DNA of 64,000 nucleotides, taken from Hirschia baltica ATCC 49814 (lineage in GTDB: Bacteria; Pseudomonadota; Alphaproteobacteria; Caulobacterales; Hyphomonadaceae). Each line of letters starts with the position of its first letter. Within the stretch, counting starts at the first letter, position 1. Below are positions 28,687-37,570 of this stretch, piece after piece. The stretch covers positions 1,550,001 through 1,614,000 of the forward strand of contig NC_012982.1 in NCBI RefSeq assembly GCF_000023785.1. Reading direction: 5' to 3'. The translations under genes and the position numbers were made by a program. The notes beneath the pieces are model-generated. The model made no database searches. It saw only the letters and a list, made by a program, of their open reading frames with translations, and had not been told where the DNA came from.

Positions 28687-29690
28687 ATACGAATTACACA
28701 GCAATTCAATTACAGAAATTTGCCAGTACCTTTAGAGAAGCAAGTAAAATAGTAAGCCAAGAATTACGTGATCCTGATTTAGGTGAGGTTAAAGTCCGTA
28801 ACCTTTATTGCGGCATCAATGGAATTTTTGACACTCAGATTGCTCGTAACGCTGTTGATTATGTTTCTGTGCAATTACCTACTTTGACAGGTGTTGAAGC
28901 GCTAGGAGTCGTTGAAGCATGCGGTGAAGGTGTTGTCGGCTTATCTGAAGGTGATGCAGTTGTTACAACTCGATTTCCCTCAGGATACAGACAATGGAAT
29001 ACAGCACCTGCATCATATTTTGTGAAAGTGCCAGACACTCGTCCAGAATGGCTCGTCTTAGCTTCAACTGGGGTTTCTGCTTATGTAGCTCTTAAGCAGA
29101 CAGGTGCTTTAGCGAATGGAGAAACAGTAGCAATATCCGCCGCCGCAGGTGGGCTAGGACATTTACTTGTTCAAATTGCAAAGCTGCATGATTGCAGAAT
29201 AGTCGGAGTCTGTGGTGGGCAAACTAAAGGAGAGTTTGTTCGAGGGTTGGGAGCAGATCGTGTAATTGATTACAAGACCGAGTCGGTAGCAGACGTGCTC
29301 GGTACGGAATTCAAAGATGGCCTTGATGTCGCCGTAGATACAGTTAGCGGAAGCATATTCGATGCTTTTCTAGATAATATCGCTGTTCATGGGCGGTTAG
29401 TTGTTGGGGGAGCTGCTCAGGACCTTGAAGGAGAACCTGAAATTGTTACGGCCCCACGGATAGCCAATAAACTTTATTATAAAGGCGCATCAGTACGTGG
29501 TTTTATGAATGGATTACTAACTGATCACTGGCCGGATGCGCGTACCTGGTTGTTTGAAAGGTTTGCTGCAGGAGACATCAAAGTCACTTTTGATGAGCCG
29601 CAATTTAAGGGGTTGAATGGTGTGTATGACGCTGTTGATCGGCTCTTGTCAGGGCGATCAATGGGGAAAGTCGTCGTAGATCTCAGCTGA
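28683..29690 (+). CDS. Quinone-oxidoreductase-like MDR dehydrogenase (second copy)
   Basis: A 335-residue medium-chain reductase. The N-terminal domain has VKVRNLYCGINGIFDTQIAR and TGVEALGVVEACGEGVVGL; the NADPH fold has VAISAAAGGLGHLLVQIAKL and ADRVIDYKTESVADVL. No zinc ligands. It resembles prostaglandin-reductase or PIG3-like quinone reductases acting on enones, and only distantly the copy at 20374. Coupled to the upstream FAD oxidase by ATGA overlap, followed after 80 bases by HyuA. Probably reduces an unsaturated carbonyl formed by the flavoenzymes. Confidence 0.85.
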   Translation: MNTNYTAIQLQKFASTFREASKIVSQELRDPDLGEVKVRNLYCGINGIFDTQIARNAVDYVSVQLPTLTGVEALGVVEACGEGVVGLSEGDAVVTTRFPSGYRQWNTAPASYFVKVPDTRPEWLVLASTGVSAYVALKQTGALANGETVAISAAAGGLGHLLVQIAKLHDCRIVGVCGGQTKGEFVRGLGADRVIDYKTESVADVLGTEFKDGLDVAVDTVSGSIFDAFLDNIAVHGRLVVGGAAQDLEGEPEIVTAPRIANKLYYKGASVRGFMNGLLTDHWPDARTWLFERFAAGDIKVTFDEPQFKGLNGVYDAVDRLLSGRSMGKVVVDLS

Positions 29691-29770
29691 CAGCAAGAGA
29701 TACCCTGCAAAGTGAAAATTGGCGTGATTGAGTATCACGATAGAGTTTCGTCAGAAAAAAAGGATTGCAA

Positions 29771-31822
29771 ATGGCCTATCGTCTAGGTGTTGATGTTGGA
29801 GGAACGTTTACGGATCTCCTTCTGTTTAGTGAGAAAGATGGAAAATTTTGGCGTCATAAAACCCCTTCAACCCCTGCGGACAGTTCTGTTGGTATATTAA
29901 CTGGCGTAAATGCGATCTGCGATCAAGCTGGTATTAAGCCGTCGGATGTTGATGTTCTGTTGCATGGAACAACGGTTGCAACCAATGCTGTTCTGGAAGG
30001 AAAGGGAGCCCGAGTTGGATTAATCGTGACGGAGGGCTATCGGCAAATGATGCAGATCGCCCGCAGTTTTGTTCCAGGTGGGCTTGCTGGTTGGATTGTA
30101 TGGCCAAAACCTGAACCTATGGCTGCACTGGAAGACACATTCGAAATAAAAGGCCGTATGAATGCCAAGGGTGAAGAATTCCGGCCTGTCGATGAGGCTG
30201 ATATTCGAGCTCAACTTGAATTGTTGAAAAATCGTGATGTTGAAGCAGTAACGGTTTCCTTGATGAATGCTTATCTCAATGGCGAGCATGAGCGGCAGGT
30301 TGGGACGCTTATCAAAGAAATACTTCCAGACATCCCGTTTTCTCTTAGTCATCAGGTTTTGCCGGAAATGCAGGAATATGAACGTACTTTGACAACCGTT
30401 GCTAATGCAGCAGTTCGACCCGTTGTGGGACGTTATGTAAGAAATTTGAGGGAAAGTCTTGTTCAGTCCGGCATGAATGCTCGCCTATCTTTGTTGAGAT
30501 CTGATGGCGGTTTAATGTCATCACAAAAATCTGAAGAGCATCCGGTGAATCTTCTCATGTCTGGACCGGCTGGTGGCGTCACAGGAGCCATTTGGGTAGG
30601 AAAAAATGCAGGAGTTCGAAATATTCTTACCTTAGATGTTGGCGGAACTTCTACAGATGTCGCATTGATTGAGAACCTGGAGGCTAGACGCGTTAGGACG
30701 ACTGAGGTGGGACACTTGTCTGTGCGGGCGTCTGCACTTGATGTTAAAACAGTTGGTGCTGGTGGTGGTTCGATTGCCTATGTCCCAGAATTGACAGGAG
30801 CGCTTCGTGTCGGACCTGAGTCCGCAGGAGCAGTACCAGGACCTGTCGCGTATGGTAAAGGTGGTGTGCAACCCACCGTGACAGATGCAAATGTTGTCTT
30901 AGGCTATTTGCCTGAATCTTTGTTGGGTGGTTCATTTGAGCTTGATCGTGAAGGTGCGAAAGCCGCTGTTCAAACAATCGCTGATGCTCTGAAAATAGAA
31001 TTATATGAAGCAGCTCGCGGCATAATAGATATCGTTAATGAGAATATGTTTGGCGCTCTTCGTATGGTATCTGTTCAACAAGGATATGACCCACGAGATT
31101 TCGCAGTAATGGGATTTGGGGGAGCTGGTCCTTTGCACGTTAATGCTGTGGCCAAACTAATGGGGAGTTGGCCCGCAATATCTCCTGTATCTCCTGGCGT
31201 TTTGTGTGCTCTGGGGGATGCAACCACTCGAATGCGTACCGAGGCTGCCAGATCGTTCTCTAAACTTGTGTCGAATACCTCTCAAACAGAGATTATAGCT
31301 ATTTTGCAGGAAATGGCCGGTTCAACGAAAGCTGAGTTGTTACAAGAAGGTGTCGATGCTGACGATATTACAGTTACTTTTGAAGTTGATGTGCGATATT
31401 CTGGGCAGGCATTCGAAGTGCCGATGGATTTGTGTGCTGAAGACTTAAGAGAAAAAGGAGTGTCTTGGCTAACGGGTCGTTTCGACGAGGAGCACAATCG
31501 CCTTTTCACCTTTAATATGGATAGTGAGCATGAGATTGTTAACCTGCGTGCAGTTGCTCTCGGCCCTATTCCAGATCTTGAAGCAGCAAAATTACCTGAA
31601 GGTACAGGAGACCCGTCTGCAGCTAAGATACGTGATCATGAGCTTTGGATAAATGGCGGAATGGTGTCTGCAGCAATTTACGAGCGCTCGCGCCTTTGTG
31701 CTGGAGATCAAATTCTAGGTCCGGCTATTGTTGTGGAAATGGACTCTACAACCCTCGTTGAAGACGATTGTAAAGCGACGGTCGATTCAGTTGGAAATAT
31801 TTTAATTACATTGAAGGAGTAA
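29771..31822 (+). CDS. Hydantoinase/oxoprolinase family protein, subunit A
   Basis: About 683 residues. The N-terminal ATPase-like fold has YRLGVDVGGTFTDLLLF, LHGTTVATNAVLEGKGARVG and a second phosphate motif LDVGGTSTDVALI near residue 290. These are hallmarks of HyuA, the ATP-using subunit of N-methylhydantoinase and 5-oxoprolinase and of the acetophenone/acetone carboxylase relatives. ATG 29771 follows AGGA at good spacing. It pairs with HyuB directly downstream (five-base gap). The pair hydrolyses a lactam or cyclic amide with ATP, or carboxylates a ketone; no third carboxylase subunit is present, so ring opening is favoured. Confidence 0.92.
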   Translation: MAYRLGVDVGGTFTDLLLFSEKDGKFWRHKTPSTPADSSVGILTGVNAICDQAGIKPSDVDVLLHGTTVATNAVLEGKGARVGLIVTEGYRQMMQIARSFVPGGLAGWIVWPKPEPMAALEDTFEIKGRMNAKGEEFRPVDEADIRAQLELLKNRDVEAVTVSLMNAYLNGEHERQVGTLIKEILPDIPFSLSHQVLPEMQEYERTLTTVANAAVRPVVGRYVRNLRESLVQSGMNARLSLLRSDGGLMSSQKSEEHPVNLLMSGPAGGVTGAIWVGKNAGVRNILTLDVGGTSTDVALIENLEARRVRTTEVGHLSVRASALDVKTVGAGGGSIAYVPELTGALRVGPESAGAVPGPVAYGKGGVQPTVTDANVVLGYLPESLLGGSFELDREGAKAAVQTIADALKIELYEAARGIIDIVNENMFGALRMVSVQQGYDPRDFAVMGFGGAGPLHVNAVAKLMGSWPAISPVSPGVLCALGDATTRMRTEAARSFSKLVSNTSQTEIIAILQEMAGSTKAELLQEGVDADDITVTFEVDVRYSGQAFEVPMDLCAEDLREKGVSWLTGRFDEEHNRLFTFNMDSEHEIVNLRAVALGPIPDLEAAKLPEGTGDPSAAKIRDHELWINGGMVSAAIYERSRLCAGDQILGPAIVVEMDSTTLVEDDCKATVDSVGNILITLKE

Positions 31823-31827
31823 CTCAG

Positions 31828-33705
31828 ATGGCACAAATTATTCAAAGTAATGAAGCGCCCTTTGATCAGGTTGATATTGATCCCGTTACTCTCGACATTA
31901 TCGAAAATGCTTTGCGTAACGCCCGTGTGGAAATGGATGCAACGTTGGTTCGCACAGCTATGTCACCGGGTATTAGAGAGCAGGGGGATGCATTTCCACT
32001 TATTGCTGACCACAAAGGTAGAATGATTGTCGGTCAATTTGGGAGTTATATAGGTGCTTTCCTTGACGGATATGACGGAACTGTTGAAGACGGTGACTTG
32101 ATTATGTTGTCTGATCCATATTCAGTAAGTGGCGCAATTAGTCACTCAAATGATTGGCTAGTTCTATTACCTGTTTTCAAAGATGGTCGTCTTATTGCTT
32201 ACACTTCTATGTTTGGTCATCAATCAGATATTGGGGGGAAGGTACCGGGCTCTATGCCAATTGACGCCACAAGTATTTTTCAGGAGGGAGTGCGTATACC
32301 TCCAGTCAAGTTATACAAACAAGGTCAATATAACGAAGATGTATTTAAACTAATTATGCATCAGGTCCGTACACCCGATTGGTGTTCTGCGGATCTAAAT
32401 GCCTTGATTGCATCATGTAAAGTGGCTCGCAATCGAGTGATTGAAATGGCTGATCGGTTCGGCGATGATGTATTAGTATCGGCTTGTGAAGAACTTCTCG
32501 AGAGAAATTATAAAGCAATGAAGTCGCTTATAGCTTCATCTATTGGAAAAGAGCCTGTATCTTTCGAAGATTACATTTGTGATGATGGTATGGGGTTCGG
32601 ACCATACAAAATCAAATGTACAATGTGGAGAGAAGGCGAGAAAGTTGTCCTTGACTTTGATGGTACTGACCCTCAGAGTCCAGCATCCATAAATTTCTTA
32701 TTAAATGAAAATATGCTGAGAATGTTTTTCGGCATATATATGATTATGGTTTTTGACCCACAAATTTTGTTTAACGATGGGTTTTATGATCTGATAGATG
32801 TAAGAATTCCTGAAGGCTCGTTGCTTAAGCCAAAATTCCCTGCAGCCCTCTCCGGACGCACACATGCGTTAGGACGAATTTTTGATGTTCTAGGGGCTTT
32901 ACTTGGACAGAAGACACCGGAATTCTTGAATGCTGCGGGGTTTTCGTCTTCACCACACCTATTTTATTCAGGTTATGACAAGCAAGGTGAATACTTCCAA
33001 CTTTTCCAGATAGGCTTTGGAGGCATACCTGGTCGACCATTAGGGGATGGTCCTGACGGTCACTCTTTATGGCCAGGTTTTACCAATATACCGAATGAGT
33101 TTCTAGAACGGTATTTTCCGATGGTAATAGAAAACTATGAGACCGTGGCTGATAGTGGGGGTGCTGGACTGCATAGAGGCGGCAATGGTATTAAAATGTC
33201 ATACCGTTTTCTTGAGCCAGGACAAATTGCAATACATGACGACCGCTGGTTTGTGCCTCCTTGGGGTGTGAACGGCGGTGAGCCAGGGGCGCGTGCGCGT
33301 AAAATATTAGAAAAATCAGACGGAACGCAGACGATTATATCTAATAAGATCGAAGACTTAGCTGTAGAAGCAAACGATGTGCTGCACTTTATCACTTGGG
33401 GGGGAGGAGGTTGGGGTGACCCCTTGGACCGTGAGTCGGCATTAGTGGGACAAGAAGTCATACAAGGTCTTGTGACAGTTGAAGGCGCTAAAAAATATGG
33501 TGTTGTTGTTGATTCTGAAGGGAATGTAGATCCTGATGGAACAGAGATGCTAAGAGCGAAGATAAAGGCTGAACGTCCTGCGTTAGGTGTCTTTAACTAT
33601 GGACCAGATATTGAGACACTGCGAATGAATTGTGAATCAGAGACTGGGCTTCCAGCTCCGAAACGACCACAATGGAAATCTTCAGTTGATGTAGCGGCGG
33701 AATAG
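31828..33705 (+). CDS. Hydantoinase/oxoprolinase family protein, subunit B
   Basis: A 625-residue HyuB subunit: DPVTLDIIENALRNARVEMD and RTAMSPGIREQGDAFPLIAD near the N-terminus, HSNDWLVLLPVF with conserved histidine, and a C-terminal glycine-rich stretch (GAGLHRGGNGIKMSYRF, then FITWGGGGWGDPLDRE). This is the normal order and length. It forms a complex with subunit A. It is the last gene of the unit and is followed by a very strong hairpin. It is rare to find HyuAB beside cyclic-imide-like hydrolases and LeuCD-type genes, and the combination suggests breakdown of an N-heterocycle. Confidence 0.92.
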   Translation: MAQIIQSNEAPFDQVDIDPVTLDIIENALRNARVEMDATLVRTAMSPGIREQGDAFPLIADHKGRMIVGQFGSYIGAFLDGYDGTVEDGDLIMLSDPYSVSGAISHSNDWLVLLPVFKDGRLIAYTSMFGHQSDIGGKVPGSMPIDATSIFQEGVRIPPVKLYKQGQYNEDVFKLIMHQVRTPDWCSADLNALIASCKVARNRVIEMADRFGDDVLVSACEELLERNYKAMKSLIASSIGKEPVSFEDYICDDGMGFGPYKIKCTMWREGEKVVLDFDGTDPQSPASINFLLNENMLRMFFGIYMIMVFDPQILFNDGFYDLIDVRIPEGSLLKPKFPAALSGRTHALGRIFDVLGALLGQKTPEFLNAAGFSSSPHLFYSGYDKQGEYFQLFQIGFGGIPGRPLGDGPDGHSLWPGFTNIPNEFLERYFPMVIENYETVADSGGAGLHRGGNGIKMSYRFLEPGQIAIHDDRWFVPPWGVNGGEPGARARKILEKSDGTQTIISNKIEDLAVEANDVLHFITWGGGGWGDPLDRESALVGQEVIQGLVTVEGAKKYGVVVDSEGNVDPDGTEMLRAKIKAERPALGVFNYGPDIETLRMNCESETGLPAPKRPQWKSSVDVAAE

Positions 33706-33730
33706 GAAGCATTCTGGAATTAAAAGTTAT

Positions 33731-33774
33731 AAAATAAAAGCCCAGCCAGAAAATTCTGGCTGGGCTTTTATTTT
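33731..33774. terminator. Strong bidirectional terminator
   Basis: A perfect inverted repeat: AAAAGCCCAGCCAGA (33736-33750) pairs with TCTGGCTGGGCTTTT (33755-33769) around AAAT, and pairing extends into the flanking A and T runs. It separates HyuB from the convergent lyase gene and can end transcripts from both strands. Confidence 0.92.
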
Positions 33775-33788
33775 ACATAGGTACCGAA

Positions 33789-34643
33789 TTAATCAGCCCA
33801 TTTTTTTTCAAATTCCCAGACTTCTTTAAAGCCGATCATTTCGCAGAAAGTTTTGAAATCAAACATTTTCATGTCAGCCGGTTCACCATCCAAATTGTCA
33901 CGTAATTTTATGAGTGATTGTTCGACAGCTGCTGCTGAGATCAAACTTGTCAAAGAAGGGTAAATAGCAAATGCATAGCCGATGTCTTTTAAGGTGTTTC
34001 CGTTGAGAACAGGTGTCAGCCCCCCATTTGCCATGTTGGCCATGACTGGCTTATCAAATGTTTTACATGCTTTGCGCATTTCTTCTTCATTGGTCAACGC
34101 TTCTGGGAAGAGAATATCAGCACCTGCTTGAGCGTACGCTTCCAGTCTTCTAAGTGTTCCGTCTAAGCCTTCAGATTGGCGTGCATCTGTTCGAGCAATA
34201 ACAAGCATATTTTCACTTGTATCTGAAGCTACCTGAATCTTACGAACCATATCTTCAATGGGTATGAGGCGTTTGAATGGAGTATGCCCACACTTTTTGG
34301 GAAATTCTTGATCTTCTATTTGTATGGCAGATACTCCAGCTGCTTCGTATCCCTTCACAGTATGAGCAACATTTAGCAGGCCGCCAAATCCAGTATCAGC
34401 ATCCGCAATCAAAGCTGCATTACTTGTCTTTTTTAGTGTCGACATGCGATCCAACATTTGCGTGTAGGTAGCGATTCCAGCGTCTGGCAAGCCTAAACTG
34501 GAGGCGGTTAACCAATACCCTGTGCCGTAAACGATATCAAAGCCAACACGGTCCGCTATGACAGCGGTAATCATGTCGTGAATTCCAGGAACGACAAAAA
34601 AGTCTTCTTTCTGGAGTTTATCTTTAAGTCTTGTGTCAGTCAT
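33789..34643 (-). CDS. Isocitrate-lyase/PEP-mutase-superfamily C-C lyase
   Basis: A 284-residue (beta/alpha)8 enzyme. ALIADADTGFGG (metal-binding aspartates near 81-83) and KKCGH (residues 116-120, catalytic Cys118) are present. The KKCGH loop marks the lyases (isocitrate, 2-methylisocitrate and 2,3-dimethylmalate lyase), not PEP mutases or oxaloacetate decarboxylases that lack the cysteine. It cleaves a 2-hydroxy-dicarboxylate to a 2-oxoacid and a carboxylate. It is the last gene of a six-gene leftward operon and sits next to a LeuCD-type pair, as expected for a hydratase-lyase sequence such as dimethylmaleate to pyruvate plus propionate. 2-Methylisocitrate lyase is an alternative, but there is no prpC. 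Confidence 0.85.
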   Translation of the reverse strand: MTDTRLKDKLQKEDFFVVPGIHDMITAVIADRVGFDIVYGTGYWLTASSLGLPDAGIATYTQMLDRMSTLKKTSNAALIADADTGFGGLLNVAHTVKGYEAAGVSAIQIEDQEFPKKCGHTPFKRLIPIEDMVRKIQVASDTSENMLVIARTDARQSEGLDGTLRRLEAYAQAGADILFPEALTNEEEMRKACKTFDKPVMANMANGGLTPVLNGNTLKDIGYAFAIYPSLTSLISAAAVEQSLIKLRDNLDGEPADMKMFDFKTFCEMIGFKEVWEFEKKWAD

Positions 34644-34651
34644 AGGGTTCT

Positions 34652-35242
34652 CTATTTCCAGAGCCAGGGTTGGTCCGAGCGTTGCTTTTGCTCGAAGGCG
34701 ATTATGTCATTGGTATAATTTTCAAGAATGCGTGTGGTTTCATTCCAGCCATTGAGCAATGATTCTCGGCCATCTGATGGCACTTCAAATTGAACAGATC
34801 GGTTTTCCACATTGAGTTTAATCTCGCAGTCAATAAGATTTATTTCAAATACAACCTGTTTTTTTGCAAACTGATGAAGCTCGTTAATAACGGATGATGG
34901 TAGGCGGATTGGAAGAAGACCGTTTCTAAAACAATTTCCGTAGAAAATGTCTCCAAAGCTTGGTGCGATAAGTACTCTCAAACCAAGGTCAGCTAAAGAC
35001 CAGGGTGCCTGCTCTCGACTGGAGCCTGAGCCAAAATTTTCGCCAGTGATTAAAATCTCTTGTTTTATTCTTCGATGAATTGGAAAATTAGGATCATTTG
35101 CACAACGATCGTAAAAGGCATACTCACCAAGCCCAATTTTTCGAGTGTCAGTTAGAAAGCGAGCTGGGTATATAATATCCGTATCTATGTTAGGTTCCGG
35201 TAGTGATATAGCAGTGCTATTTATAACGGTAAGAGGTTGCAT
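34652..35242 (-). CDS. LeuD-like small subunit of an aconitase-family hydratase (set 1)
   Basis: About 196 residues. The swivel-domain signature is PEPNIDTDIIYPARFL and TGENFGSGSSREQAPWSLAD. ATG 35242 overlaps the large-subunit stop (TGATG), so the two are coupled. No leuA or leuB is anywhere near, so leucine synthesis is unlikely. With the large subunit it forms a heteromeric iron-sulphur hydro-lyase for substituted malates or maleates (citramalate, dimethylmalate, homologous acids). The following gene is the KKCGH lyase. Ends with QPWLWK, similar to the set-2 protein's RPWLYL. Confidence 0.88.
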   Translation of the reverse strand: MQPLTVINSTAISLPEPNIDTDIIYPARFLTDTRKIGLGEYAFYDRCANDPNFPIHRRIKQEILITGENFGSGSSREQAPWSLADLGLRVLIAPSFGDIFYGNCFRNGLLPIRLPSSVINELHQFAKKQVVFEINLIDCEIKLNVENRSVQFEVPSDGRESLLNGWNETTRILENYTNDIIAFEQKQRSDQPWLWK

Positions 35243-36621
35243 CAATTGGGGTTCTTTATTTGGACAATGTGACCGGCAATGGCGGCCTCTGCCGCCATTA
35301 TTGGGCTTAGTAAATGCGTACGAGACATAGCGCCTTGACGGCCCTCAAAATTGCGATTGGAAGTCGATGCGCACCGACTACCTGGTGGAAGGCGATCATT
35401 ATTCATGGCGACACAAAGCGAACAACCTGGAGAGCGCCATTCAAATCCAGCATCAATAAATACCTTGTCTAACCCTTCTTTTTCGGCCTGTTTTTTAACT
35501 AAGCCAGAGCCAGGAACAACCAGTGCTATTACACCCTCTGCTACGTGTCGATTTTGAATTTGAGACGCGGCTGCTCGAAGGTCTTCTATTCTGCCGTTGG
35601 TACAACTTCCAATAAAAGCATAATCAATTTTGAAATCTGAAAAAGCAGCGTTTGGTTCTAACCCCATGTAAGACAATGCATCTCTGATTTCATTGGTATT
35701 TCCAGAAGGTAGGTGGCCATCATCTGGAAGGCCTTGGTCAGGTCGCGTGCCGTAGGTTACTTGAGGAATTATTTCATCCACGGACAATTGTATTTCTTTG
35801 TCATAGTGTGCTTCAGTGTCTGTTTTAAGAGATTTCCAAAGCTTGAGTGCATGTTTCCAGTCTATTTCTTTCGGGGCATTTTGTCTGCCCTTTATGTATT
35901 CAAATGTGATGTCGTCTGGTGCTACTAGACCTGTACGTGATCCGGCTTCTATAGCCATGTTGCACAGCGTCATTCTACCTTCCATTGAAAGGTTTGTTAT
36001 TGGTTGTCCGGTGAACTCTATTGCGTATCCTACAGCACCAGCAGTTCCTATTTTTTTTATCAGGGTTAAAGCAAGGTCTTTTGCTGAAACTCCGTTCTGC
36101 AATTGACCGGTGAAGTGCACCCGCATTGTCTTTGATTTTTTCTGTAATAGGCATTGTGTTGCCATTACAGTTCCGCATTCGCTGGCACCAATCCCAAAGG
36201 CAAGCGCTCCAAAAGCACCGTGCGTTGATGTGTGACTATCACCGCAAACTATAGTCATTCCAGGCAAAGAGAGACCTAGTTCGGGTCCTATTACATGAAC
36301 AATTCCTTGTTCATCACTATCTAGAGGAATATACGGGATTGAAAAATGTTCGCAATTGCTTTCGAGTAGGGCAATTTGAGCAGCAGCTTGTGGGTCTGCA
36401 ATAGGGCGACCGTTACGAATGGTCGGAACAGAGTGATCTGCGACTGCAATATTTGTTTTTGGACGCCTGACGTTCAATTCGTCTGTTTTAAGTGCCTCAA
36501 AAGATTGCGGGGTGCTCACTTCATGAAGATAGTGCCGGTCAATATATAAAAGTGTAGCATCTGTGCTGATGTCGCAAACCACGTGCGAATCCCACAGCTT
36601 CTCATATAGAGTCTTGCTCAT
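35242..36621 (-). CDS. LeuC-like large subunit of an aconitase-family hydratase (set 1)
   Basis: A 459-residue large subunit. The three 4Fe-4S cysteines are present at about 340 (SCTNGRIEDLRAAA), 400 and 403 (PGCSLC); CGDSHTSTHGAFGALAFGIG and CASTSNRNFEGRQG are typical of isopropylmalate isomerases and of dimethylmaleate/citraconate-type hydratases. It catalyses water addition or removal on a 2-hydroxy diacid in the cytoplasm. It follows a pair of polysaccharide-deacetylase-fold genes by 28 bases in the same operon. The exact substrate cannot be read from sequence; context argues for an alkylmaleate rather than isopropylmalate. Confidence 0.9.
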   Translation of the reverse strand: MSKTLYEKLWDSHVVCDISTDATLLYIDRHYLHEVSTPQSFEALKTDELNVRRPKTNIAVADHSVPTIRNGRPIADPQAAAQIALLESNCEHFSIPYIPLDSDEQGIVHVIGPELGLSLPGMTIVCGDSHTSTHGAFGALAFGIGASECGTVMATQCLLQKKSKTMRVHFTGQLQNGVSAKDLALTLIKKIGTAGAVGYAIEFTGQPITNLSMEGRMTLCNMAIEAGSRTGLVAPDDITFEYIKGRQNAPKEIDWKHALKLWKSLKTDTEAHYDKEIQLSVDEIIPQVTYGTRPDQGLPDDGHLPSGNTNEIRDALSYMGLEPNAAFSDFKIDYAFIGSCTNGRIEDLRAAASQIQNRHVAEGVIALVVPGSGLVKKQAEKEGLDKVFIDAGFEWRSPGCSLCVAMNNDRLPPGSRCASTSNRNFEGRQGAMSRTHLLSPIMAAEAAIAGHIVQIKNPN

Positions 36622-36649
36622 TGAAACATGCTTTCTATTCGGTGATGCT

Positions 36650-37570
36650 TTAGTTTACACTAATGGTCTCGAGTATTTCTGTACCCGTTGCAAAGTCATT
36701 TTGCTCCTGAGTCTTTAGCCAAGACAAAAGTTGTTCAAATGCTTCCATTCTATAGGGAAGCCCCATTATATATGGTGTTATGTTTAGTGGTAAAATGCGC
36801 CCGCCATATTGCTTCGATTCAGAGTTGAGCCATGTCCAAGCATCTTTGATTTGTTGCACATAGGAATCTACAGAATGTTGTTGGACATTCAGGATTTGTC
36901 GATCTGATAATTCATGATTCAGAGGGAAATTGAAAATTTCGCCAGCTTTGGTTTTCATCAGATAGGGCAGTTCATCGTTTACCCAATCACACATGTATGA
37001 CAAGCCTGCATTAGCTAGTAATTCTGGGGTGTTGAATGATTGAGAGCGCGCGATGGAAAGCCAACCAATGGGGCGTTTGCCTGTGGCTTTTTCAATAACG
37101 GCTAGAGATCTAATTATGTGCGCTTCTTCCTGCTCTATCGCAACGCCAGATGCAATGGTTGCATTCATGTCGGTTGAATGTGCAATGATTTCATGTCCGT
37201 CAGCGGAAATATCCGCTACTAGTTGAGGGTAACGTTCAGCAATCGCGCTGTTAACGGCAACAGAAACCTTCGCGTCAATTTTTTTTAGTGCATCTAGTAA
37301 GCGGTAAATTCCTACGCGATTACCGTAGTCTCTAGATGTGTAATGCCTAAAATCAGGATAGGCTGTTTGCATATGTCCCGGCGCTTTGAATGGGGTGTCA
37401 TTTGGCGTAATTGGAAACCATTCTAAATTAATGACAATCCAAGTAAGTACGTTTTTGTTATTTGGCCATTTTAAAGGAGGGCGAGAAAATATGTTCGACC
37501 ATTTGTAAAGGTCGTGATCCATACCGCGTCGACGATTTCGGTATATCATATAGGAGTTATCAATAGTCAT
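36650..37570 (-). CDS. Polysaccharide-deacetylase-fold hydrolase, allantoinase/cyclic-imidase-like (copy 2)
   Basis: About 306 residues of the NodB/PuuE fold. Segments: HDLYKWSNIFSRPPLKWPNN, TSRDYGNRVGIYRLLDALKK, ADGHEIIAHSTDMNATIASG and GRILPLNITPYIMGLPYR. The pattern is that of the metal-poor amidohydrolase branch (PuuE allantoinase and cyclic-imide hydrolase), not of peptidoglycan or chitin deacetylases: no signal peptide, and the classical DD..H motifs are altered. Likely a cytoplasmic cyclic amide/imide hydrolase. ATG 37570 is preferred over an earlier in-frame ATG that would deepen the overlap with copy 1; 11 bases still overlap. The enzyme assignment is inference. Confidence 0.8.
   Translation of the reverse strand: MTIDNSYMIYRNRRRGMDHDLYKWSNIFSRPPLKWPNNKNVLTWIVINLEWFPITPNDTPFKAPGHMQTAYPDFRHYTSRDYGNRVGIYRLLDALKKIDAKVSVAVNSAIAERYPQLVADISADGHEIIAHSTDMNATIASGVAIEQEEAHIIRSLAVIEKATGKRPIGWLSIARSQSFNTPELLANAGLSYMCDWVNDELPYLMKTKAGEIFNFPLNHELSDRQILNVQQHSVDSYVQQIKDAWTWLNSESKQYGGRILPLNITPYIMGLPYRMEAFEQLLSWLKTQEQNDFATGTEILETISVN

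Noticed and set aside
29771-33705. Acetone or acetophenone carboxylase from HyuA/HyuB-like genes
   Set aside because: The extra small subunit(s) of those carboxylases are absent; subunit order and neighbours fit a hydantoinase/oxoprolinase pair better.
21384-34643. 2-Methylcitrate cycle from MmgE/PrpD plus isocitrate-lyase-fold gene
   Set aside because: No methylcitrate synthase, the two genes are in different operons, and propionyl-CoA is handled by the pcc/mutase operon.
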